A DNA stretch of 64,000 nt from Nematopogon swammerdamellus (Eukaryota; Arthropoda; Insecta; Lepidoptera; Adelidae), in the NCBI GenBank assembly GCA_946902875.1, contig OX336340.1:16321566-16385565 (forward strand), written 5' to 3'. Shown here in pieces: positions 54,405 to 64,000 of the stretch; within the stretch, counting starts at the first letter, position 1; each line of letters starts with the position of its first letter. The notes beneath the pieces were generated by a model, which saw only the letters and a list, made by a program, of their open reading frames with translations, was not told the DNA's origin and ran no database searches. Made by a program: the position numbers and the translations under genes.

Positions 54405-55090
54405 AACTAGAAATGGCATCAATTTGTGGAGGAGAGTCAACGAAGAGTGCACACAGATGAAATTACAAATATTATGTCATTCCTGCCTCGCTTGCACGAA
54501 GCTAAATACTATAGAAGTGGCAAAGCGGGGTGAAACTTGTTACCTGTCAGTAAACAAATGTGCGTGCCTTCACATGCAATTTCATCATTAATACTTTCAA
54601 ACGATCGTAATACAAGCCATCTCATGCTAGAAATGCGGCAATGCTCCTCACTCGCGTATTTCCGGACATACATAAGACGATAAGATGAGCCGTTTAACCC
54701 AAGATCAAGTCATTTGCATCAGCTTATAAGCTCCTTTGGTCGATGACATGTTTTTCGGATCGGGAGTGATGTATGAGTTCATGCACGGTCCTTCCACCGA
54801 CCGTCATGCAACAGGTGGGTCTTCGTGCCTTACTACAGCTTGATAGCTATCTTGTCCGAATACTTTGCTAAACGTGGTGGTCGGGGTTGTGCTGTAATTT
54901 ACAAAAGTCCTTGCAGCACAACACCGATTACTCTGCTCACCGCGATTGCCGGGATACAGCTGAGATATGTAATGTAATGTAATAAATGTATGAGAAAGGC
55001 TTTATCTAGTATTATAGATCAGTGCTCACGTATACTCGCGTAATTATCTCAACTGCAAAGACGTGCATGCCGCCCAAATGCTGGTAACAG
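54405..55090. other. No gene recognised
   Basis: A stretch ending ATGTAATGTAATGTAATAAATG (54966-54987) may be another retroelement tail. No exon is seen. Confidence 0.4.
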
Positions 55091-55099
55091 TTTCAAATG

Positions 55100-55320
55100 C
55101 ATGTCAGTCAGTCAGTCAGTCAGCGTGTAAGCGTCCACTGCTGGACATACGCCTCTCCAATTTTCCTCCAGTCCTCCCGGCCTTCAGCCGGTACGGAAAC
55201 ACTGCTTTCCGCCGACGAACTTGATGTCATCGTCCCACCTGGTGGGTGGTCTTCCCACTCTGTTTTCCTGTCCACGGCCGGCCGCGCCGCCAGTGTAGGA
55301 CACGGTTACTCCAACGGTCG
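55100..55320 (-). pseudogene. RTE-clade LINE tail
   Basis: The minus strand retains GEAYVQQWTLTR, the WDDDIK-type block (now with a frameshift near 55190) and a GKQSGK-like piece, and ends in (CTGA)n at 55103-55122. Confidence 0.82.
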
Positions 55321-55664
55321 ACGGCATCAAGTGCATGTAAAATGTGACAATAAATTTTCTGGGTATTTATCTCTGTGGTCATCATCGTGATGAAATAAAC
55401 ATGTGAAATAGCCAGATTGGTCAGTGATCGATCAGTCAGAGCGTGATGATAACAAGGAGATTGTTCGATTTGTGTTTTGTGTATCTTCATCACAACGTAC
55501 AATATTTTAGATTGAAATTGTTGCAAAAATACTGATACATTATGCAAGATAGTAGTCATTGACAATCAAAGAGATTTTATGTATGATACGTCATTGTTGA
55601 CCATGGCTTATTTGTATGTGTTCGTGGTTAGTAACTGCTCCCAAAACTGGCGATAATTGCTAAT

Positions 55665-57845
55665 TAGCCCAGTAAATAGAGGAGGGTTACCTTACAAACG
55701 GTCCGGTAGTTCTGAATTTTTGATATGTTGTCTAGGATGGTTAGAAGTATTTAAAATATAAAATGCACAATTCCCCCCCCTCCGCGCCCGCCGCCATATT
55801 GAAAAAACAACAAAAAATCGGCGCTTTCTTCAGATTTTTGATTATAGCTTCATTTCCGTGCAGTTTAGCTATAAATGATATTACTCATTGTTGTAGATAA
55901 TTAAATTTCCTATAACTAACATTTTAAATTTTGTTTCTAGGACTGATATTTACGGAGATATGAACTTTAAAAAAAAGGAATTTTCCGGAAATGTGGCAAA
56001 CTTCTAACTTTAGAACGCTGTAATTAAGTTATGGCCTATTCTAGGAAAAAAGTATCACAATAAAATTTGTAGGGAATTGAATTACCTACAAAACGCATGT
56101 ACATTTTTTTTAACCAACCCTACGGAGTGGGGGGTAAAAACAAAAGTTTAAACAACGGAATATTGCTTTTTTTGCTATTGTGATGCCATGTAATCTTGTA
56201 TCTAAAAAAATCACTAATAACTTTGCAGTTTTGGCTTGAATTTGGAGTTATAACAATCCTACTTGAGTTTCTTACATGTTACAGCGCAATGCTCAAGAGG
56301 CAGGCACTATTTCACTTTAGTCCAATGAACATAGAGACCAAAAGAGGGAGGTTACCTTACAAACGGTCCGTTAGTTCTAAATTTTTTATATGTTGTCTAG
56401 AATGGTTAGAAGTATTAAAAATATAAAATGCACTATTCCCCCCCCCCCCCCCCTCCGCGTCCGCCGCCATATTGAAAAAACAAAACAAAAATCGGCACTT
56501 TCTTCAGATTTTTGATTATAGCTTCATTTCCGTGCAGTTTAGCTATAAATGATATTACTCATTATTGTAGATAATTTAATTTCCTATAACTTACATTTTA
56601 AATTTTGTTTCTAGGACTGATACTTACGGAGATATAAACTTAAAAAAAAAACTAATTTTCTGGAAATTTGGCAAACTTCTAACTTTAGAACGCTGTAATT
56701 AAGTTATGGCCTATTCTAGGAAAAAAAGTATCTGAATAACATTTGTAGGTAATTAAATTCCCTACAAATTTTATTGTGATACTTTTTTCCTAGAAAAGGC
56801 CATAACTTAATTACAGCGTTCTAAAGTTAGAAATTTGCCAATTTTCCGGAAATCAATTTTTTTTAAAAGTTCATATCTCCGTAAGTATCAGTCCTAGAAA
56901 GAAAATTTAAAATGTTACTTATAGGAAATTTAATTATCTATAACAATGTGTAATGTCTTTTATAGCTAAAGTGTACGAAAATGAAGATAGTAGCAAAAAT
57001 CTGAAGAAAGTGCCGATTTTTTTTCGTTTTTTCAATATGGCGGCGGGTGCGGAGGCGGGGGAATTGTGCATTTTATATGTTTTATCATTCTAATCATTCT
57101 AGACAACATATAACAAATTTTGAAGTGCCGGGCCGTTTGTAAGGTAACCTCCCTCTTTTGGTCTCTATATTCATTGGACTAAAGTGAAATAGTGCATGCC
57201 TCATGAGCATTGCACTGTAACATGTAAGAAACTCAAGTAGGATTGTTATAACTCCAAATTCAAGCCAAAACTGCAAAGTTATTAGTGATTTTTTTAGATA
57301 CAAGATCACATGGCATCACAATAGCAAAAAAAGCAATATTCCGTTGTTTAAACTTTTGTTTTTACCCCCCACTCCGTAGGGTTGGTTCAAAAAAATGTAC
57401 ATGCGTTTTGTAGGTAATTAAATTCCCTACAAATTTTATTCTGATACTTTTTTCCTAGAATAGGCCATAACTTAATTACAGCGTTCTAAAGTTAGAAGTT
57501 TGCCACATTTCCGGAAAATTCCTTTTTTTTTAAAGTTCATATCTCCGTAAGTATCAGTCCTAGAAACAAAATTTAAAATGTTAGTTATAGGAAATTTAAT
57601 TATCTACAACAATGGGTAATAGCTTTTACAGCTAAAATGAACGGAAATGAAGATATAAGCAAAAATCTGAAGAAAGTGCCGATTTTTTTTGGTTTTTTCA
57701 ATATGGCGGCGGGCGCGGAGGGGGGGGAATTGTGCATTTTATATTTTTAATACTTCTAACCATCCTAGACAACATATCAAAAATTCAGAACTACCGGACC
57801 GTTTGTAAGGTAACCCCCCTCTTTTGGTCTCTATTTACTGGGCTA
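55665..57845. mobile_element. Compound palindrome, 2.18 kb, four copies of one module
   Basis: TAGCCCAGTAAATAGAG at 55665-55681 is inverted at 57829-57845. The left arm holds a module of about 420 bp twice (about 55680-56100 and 56340-56750) with unique sequence between; the right arm repeats all of this in reverse (about 56750-57165 and 57400-57830). Module marks are GGTTACCTTACAAACGGTCC, CGCCGCCATATTGAAAAAAC and ATTACTCATTRTTGTAG. Poly-C runs occur at 55773 and 56437. Flanking TA may be the target. No transposase is present. Confidence 0.92.
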
Positions 57846-58001
57846 TAATATCTTGACTCACTGGACATTTATTTGATATGTGCGCGAGTACATACATGCG
57901 CGAGATCTTTAGTAGGTACATAATTGGTAAAATATTCGTTTATCTAACTTTTGGCACTTTCTTGTTTAATGCAATCTTGGGTTTATCTTATATGGTGCAA
58001 C

Positions 58002-58044
58002 CGTAGACGGAAAAAATATATTTTTTATGATTTTATCATCGAAG
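58002..58044 (-). mobile_element. Micro-element, 43 bp, with exact 8-bp flanks
   Basis: CTTCGATGATAAAATCAT...TTTTTTCCGTCTACG on the minus strand is flanked by GGTGCAAC on both sides (57994-58001, 58045-58052). The two ends match the pieces at 40302 and 53829. It has at most weak terminal inverted repeats. Confidence 0.55.
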
Positions 58045-58052
58045 GGTGCAAC

Positions 58053-58890
58053 AGCTTTTAATTAGAGAAAATTCTAGGAACAAACTCAACTTGAAATTTT
58101 CCAATTGGTCGCGTCGCGCCGGGCCATCTGCGTCATGTCAGTAGAAGAAGTTGATTGACCACACGCGTGAGAAAATGAAAGTGAACATTTTGGGGAAAGT
58201 AGCGTCGCCGGTAAAATACGTCGTCGTCGCATGCATGTTCGTTTGGTATACTGAACAAAGGCAAACCTTATTCTGGAAGTGCTGCGGTGTAGAAAAAAAA
58301 AACATTTTAATACATTCAGTGGTTTGTGGTTTAACCCAATGAAAACCACATAGGCACATAGATTTCACCACCTTCGGCTAAAATGTAGCTGCCGGTCAAC
58401 TCATGTCAACTGCAAGAGAAATGTCACTTTAACCGATAGATAACTGTCAGCCGTGACTTAACCGGAGGGTGGTGGCATCACAGACCAAAAGTAAAGTTTT
58501 TCTTTGAAGATCTAAGATTGCTTTATTATTGCATCGTAATAAAAAGCCTGTGTTCAATCACAGAGGGTTCCCTAATCATTTCCTACATTTGCATCACCGC
58601 TGCCCGTCCTGTCCTGGCCTGCCACGCGTCGCACCTCGCACCTCGCCTAAATTAACTATTTCAATATAATTTTTTTAGATTTATTGAGCAATTTGTTTCG
58701 GAATTATGGCCTCGGACAAAGCAAATTTGATATTTTCAACTGTAATTTCAACCCATAATTTGAACTTATAACTTTTTTTTATTGTTATTTCCTTTATTTC
58801 ACGTTTTACAATATTTTTATATTAATTTTACATACATTTTACAAAAAGTAATAAAAATACACAAAATTAATACAAAATTGAGATAAAAAC
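58053..58890. other. No gene recognised
   Basis: Overlapping short minus frames at 58086-58371 show no domain. The remainder is AT-rich. Confidence 0.45.
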
Positions 58891-58894
58891 GGTA

Positions 58895-59670
58895 ATTTCC
58901 GCCGACGGCGGGAGGCAAGCCTCCAAGCACGCCGGCGGGTGCAGGCCCTGGCTACGGAGCTCTCCGAGACGACGCGAGACAAGCTACGAGCGATAGGTGG
59001 TGGTACTAGACACGTAGGCCACCACCACCCCCATCTCGGAGAGCTCCGTATCCGCCGGACTGCACGGCGACGTCGTCGCGCAGCTGTTTTCAAAATATTG
59101 ATCTTCGCGCGAGCGTCGCCTCATGGTTGCACTACACCACCGGTAGCGGGGGCACTAGACGGGACGCGAGGTCCCGATGACCCCAAGCTGGCCGATGGTG
59201 GACGTCGCCCTCACCGTAGTTGTTCTGGCTCGGCCGACGTCAACGCTCCATCTTCGCCGTCGATAAAATGCACCGGCGGCGTGGAGCTGGGTGGTAGGGT
59301 GTGCGTGTAGTGTGCAAGAAGAATGGCGGCTCTCGTGTTGGACGACCAGGGCGCGGGGAAGCCGGGCGACGCGGTGGGCGGAGGCAGTGCTGCTGCGGGC
59401 GAGCGGTGGCGGCGGCGGCGTCGAAATCGAGCGCGGCGGCGGCCGACCCTCGCCGCAGAGCCAGCCCTCCATCACGCGGGTCGCGTCCCGGGAGGTCTGC
59501 AGCCGCTTCTGTCGCCAGGCATGTCGAGCTGGTGGAGTACCGGGGACGCCGAGCGGCGGCGGTGGTGATGCCGGCACGGTGCCTCCAACCGTGCGGGCCG
59601 CTGCGCCGCTGGAGAAGGGTCCGCGCGTGGCGGAAGCTCGGTTTGTTCGTCCCAGGCAAAAACTTTTAAA
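58895..59670. other. GC-rich block of about 780 bp, open in many frames
   Basis: CpG-dense sequence flanked sharply by AT-rich DNA. Frames of 81-140 codons are open on both strands, as expected from few AT-rich stop codons. None gives a zinc knuckle, RT or other motif I know. It may be a degraded ORF1 of a LINE or a host CpG-rich exon or promoter. The plus strand frame 58939-59310 (ALATELSETTRDKLRA) looks most protein-like. Confidence 0.35.
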
Positions 59671-60247
59671 ATAAATTTTCTAGAGAAAATATTTCCGACA
59701 TGTCGGTTTGACAGCTCTTTTTCTTCAATCTTTCTTTTTCTTTTTTATTATTATTAATCTAGGCTATTTCAGACCTTTTCAACTCGAATTAATTTGGAAT
59801 TAATAGACTAATATTTTCATTTTCAAAAATTTGTATTCAATAATTTATAATAGGATTTAAAACGCCTATTAATGGACAGACACCTGACCGATAAGGCCCC
59901 CTGCAAGCGTCGCTGGCTACGGAACCCTTAAGCCCAAACGATAGAAAGAAAGAAAGAAAAGAAAAAAAAATCTAATTACGGAGTCTACTGATGACTTATT
60001 ATTTTTTATTTTATTGGCAATCGTCTTTTTAAGACATTTTGGCCAGTGCCATGTAAATGAGGATAATTTTTTTGGAGAAATTGTAATTTGACTGGTGTCA
60101 ACGTGTAACATCGTACGTCACCAAAAGGTAACTATGATTTAGTATTTTTTAAGACTGAAATCATCGACTGAAATACGCCACACGAAGGTTCCTCTTGTGA
60201 AATGTAGTGTACAATAGTGTCAGAGACGGCAGGGTGAGTGACCGGAG

Positions 60248-60436
60248 TTACCCACGCGGCCTCTGAGAGCGCGACCTCGCGTGCGCCCGCGCTGATCCAT
60301 CAGACAGCACTGTCAGAGACGACGACGTGTCGCAGAGGAGGTGGCGGTACGCGGCAGAATGATCGCAGCGACCTTTGCGGATAGTGTCTTTTTTGAATCC
60401 GGAGCTCTTCCGGTCTACTTTTTTAGTTGGCAACAT
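60248..60436 (-). CDS. Possible exon, unknown
   Basis: From ATG at 60436 the minus strand reads MLPTKKVDRKSSGFKKDTIR, KGRCDHSAAYRHLLCD, then a Ser/Arg-rich end, and reaches a donor-like CGTGG|GTAACT at about 60253. No acceptor or partner is known, and it may be chance. Confidence 0.2.
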   Translation of the reverse strand: MLPTKKVDRKSSGFKKDTIRKGRCDHSAAYRHLLCDTSSSLTVLSDGSARAHARSRSQRPRG

Positions 60437-60706
60437 AATCCTCTTACACTCACGATATCAAGCCATTACACCTTGTATCTGTAATAGGTAGATAGAAGGA
60501 GGTGGCATCTCAGGCTTATGTAGCCACAAAGTAATCGTTTTATTTAACTCAATGGTAGCCATTAATTATCAATGCTCGGGCAGATCACCAAAATAGAAGA
60601 TTTAATGTAGTCTTTGCTGATTTTCTCTTTGGTACAATAATAAGACCTACAGATTCGTAGGACCTACATATACTAAATGTAGGACTAAAATATACTCATA
60701 ACGTAG

Positions 60707-60858
60707 CTATTTACGTATATAGTATCTATATATTCTTCTCAGGTCAGTTTGGACGACATAGCTCAGGTTTAAAATGTTAAATGAGGTGATAAAATCAAAC
60801 TCAGCATTGTTGCAAATCCCTGTGCAGCACATGGCAAATCCTATTGGTTCTAAAACTT
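60707..60858 (-). CDS. Possible exon, unknown
   Basis: A strong acceptor TTGTCTCTTTTCCAG|TCTAG is followed by an open reading SLEVLEPIGFAMCCTGICNN then EFDFITSFNILNLSYVVQ and TDLRRIYRYYI up to a donor-like TATAC|GTAAAT or a stop (AAATAG). The composition looks protein-like, but I do not recognise it. Confidence 0.3.
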
Positions 60859-61224
60859 CTAGACTGGAAAAGAGACAAAAATAATTTAAACTGTTCATCA
60901 CTAAACATGTATAATACGGTATGTATATAATTTAGGTAATTCAAATTATCAATATTTTTAGGAAATTTGTATATTATTTATTTAGTTTTTTTTATTTATC
61001 CATCACTCATATACCTAAATCAGTTTTTTATGCTAAGTAATTATTTTTTTATTAGATCATACTTAAGATGACGAAGTGAAGAAAAACATTGTATATTTAT
61101 GTGCATTTTTTATTATCACATCATAAATTACTTTGATTTTATTTTTTAATACTGCGCGCGCAGTAGCCAGATCAGTAGCCCAGGGCGTAGGTACGTAACA
61201 TACATACCGGTAATAAAATACTCT

Positions 61225-61445
61225 TCAACGAATAACGACACATTGAACTCGATCGACCAAGCAAAGCAGCGAGTATCGAATGCGAATTGACGCGCGCAGC
61301 CGAGAACACGCACGAGACGACACAAATACGGCATCGCATAGCACACACAAGGCGACGACGCGACGACGACGACGGTGCCGGTGGTGTGCCGACTGCCGCA
61401 CCCACCACTCCGAGGAGTCAGCCACTTCATACCACGGCCGTGTAC
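61225..61445. other. GC-rich patch, unassigned
   Basis: Contains GACGCGCGCAGCCGAG and GGCGACGACGCGACGACG. Open in several frames, with no domain. It could be a promoter or 5'UTR, without further support. Confidence 0.25.
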
Positions 61446-62090
61446 TCACTCAGTCAGATCCTATACATACATATTATGACTTTGACCCAAATAGCTTCGG
61501 AAAGAATGGCTTTTGTTATTGGCCATACCATGCCTCATTCATTAAAAACCTTTGCACAATTCAGTATATAACATGTTCGCATACGTAATAAAATAAATAT
61601 TCACCCGGGTGTGGTCGGGCATTTTTTTTGTTTGGCGTTATTTTGAAAATACTTTGGCTTGCTTCGTGAATAGATTATGGATGTTTTTGGGGTCAAATAA
61701 GTACCTGGAATCAAATGTTGGCTTGAATCTGTCGGCATAAGACAAGAAAAATAAAAAACAAAGAACCTACATTAGCTGGGGCGGACACTAAAATGGGGAA
61801 CCCTAGTTATTATTCTCGTTGAAGATAGTAGACTACTTTTGAGCAATTTATAAATCGATAAATTAACGCCATTCGCACGACGTAAAACTTGATAGTTACT
61901 CGTATGTGAATTTTTCTTAGTTTCACGTATTGCTGCTGAAAATTCCACATGGAGTTAATTGGAGAAAGCGTTATGCGAGAAGAATGAATGCCTTGCTGTT
62001 TTTCTCGCTTCGCCTTAATTGGCGAGTCTCCATTATCTGAGAACCAATACAGCAAACGAACATCTTTCTTTGATGAGGGACGAACTATCT

Positions 62091-62459
62091 GGTAACCTCG
62101 GTAGCTCAGTGTTGCGATCTGTCGGTCGTGATCGAACTGTCGGTCGTGATCATAAGCACACCTGGGCGCGGTCCATCTTGGATGGATGACAGCTGGACCG
62201 TTGGAGGCTGACCGTGGTTCGGATTCCACGTAAACTGTAGGTTCCTTCCCTTCTCACTTTACTAGGTAGTAGGGTTTAACCCGCCCGGGTTGATACCACC
62301 GCACCGAATGAAAGAAACGTTGATGTTTACCTTCCAGTGCAGTGCAGCCGGCACGACTGAAGGGAATCAATGACATGGCACCTAGCTCACCAAGGTGTTA
62401 TGGGCCGACATCACGGATGTGTACGTGATGTAGCCAAAAGTGTCAGTTTCCATAAAAAA
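62091..62459 (+). mobile_element. SINE copy K
   Basis: A-box-like CGGTAGCTCAGTGTTGCG, a 16-bp duplication CTGTCGGTCGTGATC, then AAGCACACCTGGGCGCGGTC, a damaged C-box (CATCTTGGATGGATGACAG), B-box-like GGTTCGGATTCCACG, body with a deletion, and GTGTCAGTTTCCATAAAAAA. Confidence 0.9.
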
Positions 62460-62699
62460 TATAATTTCTACTGTCGGCTTTGGTCCTTCGAGCCGGATAT
62501 TAGATAGATACCAACGAATGCCATTCGCACTCATGAAATAAACACAGAAAGGACTGTTTGCATTCATTGCACCGAGTTCAATGCTCGTGCGACGAATGAA
62601 CAAAGAATTGTGCGCGAGTTATTTATTTATATATGGTTGCGTAACTGCACTGCCTTTATTCTATTATATTATATTATCTATCTATCTATTATATTATCT

Positions 62700-62853
62700 T
62701 TATTTACTCAAATTTATAGGAAAAAATACGTTCGATCATCATAATCTTGGATACTATGCTCCACTACCCAGAATGCTGAGACAATTCAATGTGTTCAACA
62801 GGAAGTGCAATGTGGACTCATTCCACGATACCAGAGCGTCTTTAAAGTTTTAA
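62700..62853 (+). pseudogene. Possible retroelement C-terminus, unknown
   Basis: The plus frame ends NTFDHHNLGYYAPLPRMLRQ, FNVFNRKCNVDSFHD, RASLKF and a stop. The composition resembles LINE C-termini, but I cannot match it to a clade. Confidence 0.3.
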
Positions 62854-62859
62854 TTTATA

Positions 62860-63595
62860 AAATACTGTAGGCCTGATTCTTCTTAATGTTTATTTTGTTT
62901 TAGTGTTTATTTAGGTATTTTTTTTCTACATACATATTATAGTATACATGTTTTTTTTTCTTTAGTTAAAATAAAAAGTGTGACTCAGGTGAGTGAGTGA
63001 GCCTCAGGTGGTGACGTAATATAATCAAGAAAAAATTGTTACTCTATAATTCAGAACTTCATGTATAGGTTAGGTGCCCAGAATATGATTCCAGCCAGAA
63101 ACTTCCGTAAGCCATACAGGGGGTAGACAAGCATGAACAACACTTTCGTACCTATTATGTAATTGTTTTTCAATGATATTTTACAAATTGTGTGGTGTCA
63201 ATGATATTTTACAATTGTTCATATTTTTTTATTAAGATTTGGAAACCTTCCACCTTTGTGTGTTTTCTCATGGTTATGGCAGTACCACCTTGCGGAATTC
63301 TTTCCATCAGGTGAGGCCATCGCTATTGTTTATACGGAAGGGTGCATGACATTAGCGAGGGGAGCTTTTTGTAGATATCGTGGAATCCTAATCCAAGACG
63401 TTTGCTGTGACACGCAGATCACTGGCTGACACGGAAGCCGCTTTAATCCTGGTTTTGTAATACCACTGAATCACTGTTTATCTAGATATCTCATGATATC
63501 CGTTTACTGATCGGTTCTATCTATCGCTCGATTCTAAGTACGTATGTTCTTCCTCTCGTGCTAACATTAGGGATAATAATTTCGGTGGGTTCTCT
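62860..63595. other. No gene recognised
   Basis: AT-rich with GTGAGTGAGTGAG near 62990 and a tandem TGTCAATGATATTTTACAA (63173-63215). No exon is seen. Confidence 0.45.
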
Positions 63596-63599
63596 AATA

Positions 63600-64000
63600 C
63601 AGGGTCCGTCACTCGAACTGTTACCAATTAAAAATCGTGTTATTTGGTTAATTAACGTACGATTTATTACAAATTGTGACAACATGCCAAAAAACATAGA
63701 ATTTTAAGAAAATCATTGTTATTGTTCAATATAACCTCCTTTGGCACGGATGATGGCACCAAGTCTTCCGACAAAGGCATCGCAGGCTGCACAAAGATGG
63801 GTTTGCGGTATTCTGTTCCATTCCCGACGGAGAGCTGCCTTCAGCGTATCCACACTTTCATATCTTTTTGTTGACACGGCTGCCTCCAAAATGGACCATA
63901 CCGAGAAGTCCATTGGATTCAAGTCTGGAGAGTAGGGAGGCCACTGTTGTGAAGAAATGAACCGTGGAACGTGGTTCTGTAAAAAATGTTGTGTCAGGCG
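63600..64000 (-). mobile_element. Tc1/mariner-type transposon, right part beyond window
   Basis: The end CAGGGTCCGTCACTCGAACT follows a TA (63598-63599), as expected for a Tc1/mariner insertion. It is followed inward by a 3' untranslated stretch and the end of a transposase frame. The other terminus lies outside the window. Confidence 0.85.
63719..64000 (-). CDS. Tc1/mariner transposase, C-terminal part
   Basis: From the right edge the minus strand reads RLTQHFLQNHVPRFISSQQ, WPPYSPDLNPMDFSVWSILE, SVDTLKAALRREWNRIPQ, AFVGRLGAIIRAKGGYIEQ and stop. PPYSPDLNPMD aligns with the mariner APSD and Tc1 NPIE region, so the Asp of NPMD is the likely third catalytic residue of the DDE/D triad. The 93 codons seen are uninterrupted, so the element may be rather young; the first two catalytic Asp lie beyond the window. 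Confidence 0.9.
   Translation of the reverse strand, partial: RLTQHFLQNHVPRFISSQQWPPYSPDLNPMDFSVWSILEAAVSTKRYESVDTLKAALRREWNRIPQTHLCAACDAFVGRLGAIIRAKGGYIEQ

Noticed and set aside
58939..59674. Long frames in the GC-rich block as real genes
   Set aside because: Frames are open in nearly all phases on both strands, as composition predicts; no motif singles one out.

Overview
The window looks like repeat-rich nuclear DNA from an insect, most likely a lepidopteran. This rests on the near-Drosophila-like exons of canoe, the many Helitron ends (A|TC start, CTAG|T end after a GC-rich hairpin), RTE-type LINE tails, a high-copy pol III SINE, and the AT-rich background with short exons and long introns. 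The species cannot be told from sequence alone. Almost every open reading frame longer than 60 codons is either a fragment of a mobile element or chance.

Left part (1-18.6 kb): six exons on the minus strand (10186-10313, 9506-9614, 7292-7482, 5884-6043, 5403-5528, 3885-4042) join in phase into about 284 residues. They are the N-terminal part of canoe/afadin, the Rap1/Ras-binding adherens-junction scaffold. They cover the start, the first Ras-association (RA) domain, the basic linker and the start of the second RA domain; the rest of the gene runs off the left edge. The introns are packed with SINEs, mariner relics and MITEs. Further right on the same strand, 18201-18280 is the first coding exon of a THAP zinc-finger protein, next to a GC-rich block that may be its promoter.

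Middle (18.6-40 kb): mainly repeats. These include a 644-bp hAT-type element with exact 8-bp target-site duplications (TSDs), RTE LINE tails, several foldback elements, a 5'-truncated LINE with TSD and poly(A) (31045-31942), and a Helitron-associated fragment carrying a LINE endonuclease-like domain (33390-34239). A possible membrane-protein exon lies at 36497-36646.

Right part (40-64 kb): a 130-bp satellite of 23 units with an 11-unit higher-order repeat (40871-43830), directly joined to a broken PIF1-type helicase and then to a 529-bp perfect palindrome. A complete non-autonomous Helitron (51310-52940) carries a second copy of the LINE-derived domain between inverted tandem arrays. A 2.2-kb compound palindrome occupies 55665-57845, and a Tc1/mariner transposase runs off the right edge. 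A well-spliced candidate exon of unknown gene is at 49473-49545 on the minus strand.

The most notable item is a SINE family with eleven copies here. Its head contains a tRNA-like A box, then a 5S-rRNA-like block of about 44 bp, then a tRNA-like B box. All six copies left of 18 kb lie on the minus strand (the canoe sense strand) and all five to the right on the plus strand. I found no operon, CRISPR array, prokaryotic gene or virus. Large stretches hold nothing I can name and are marked as such.
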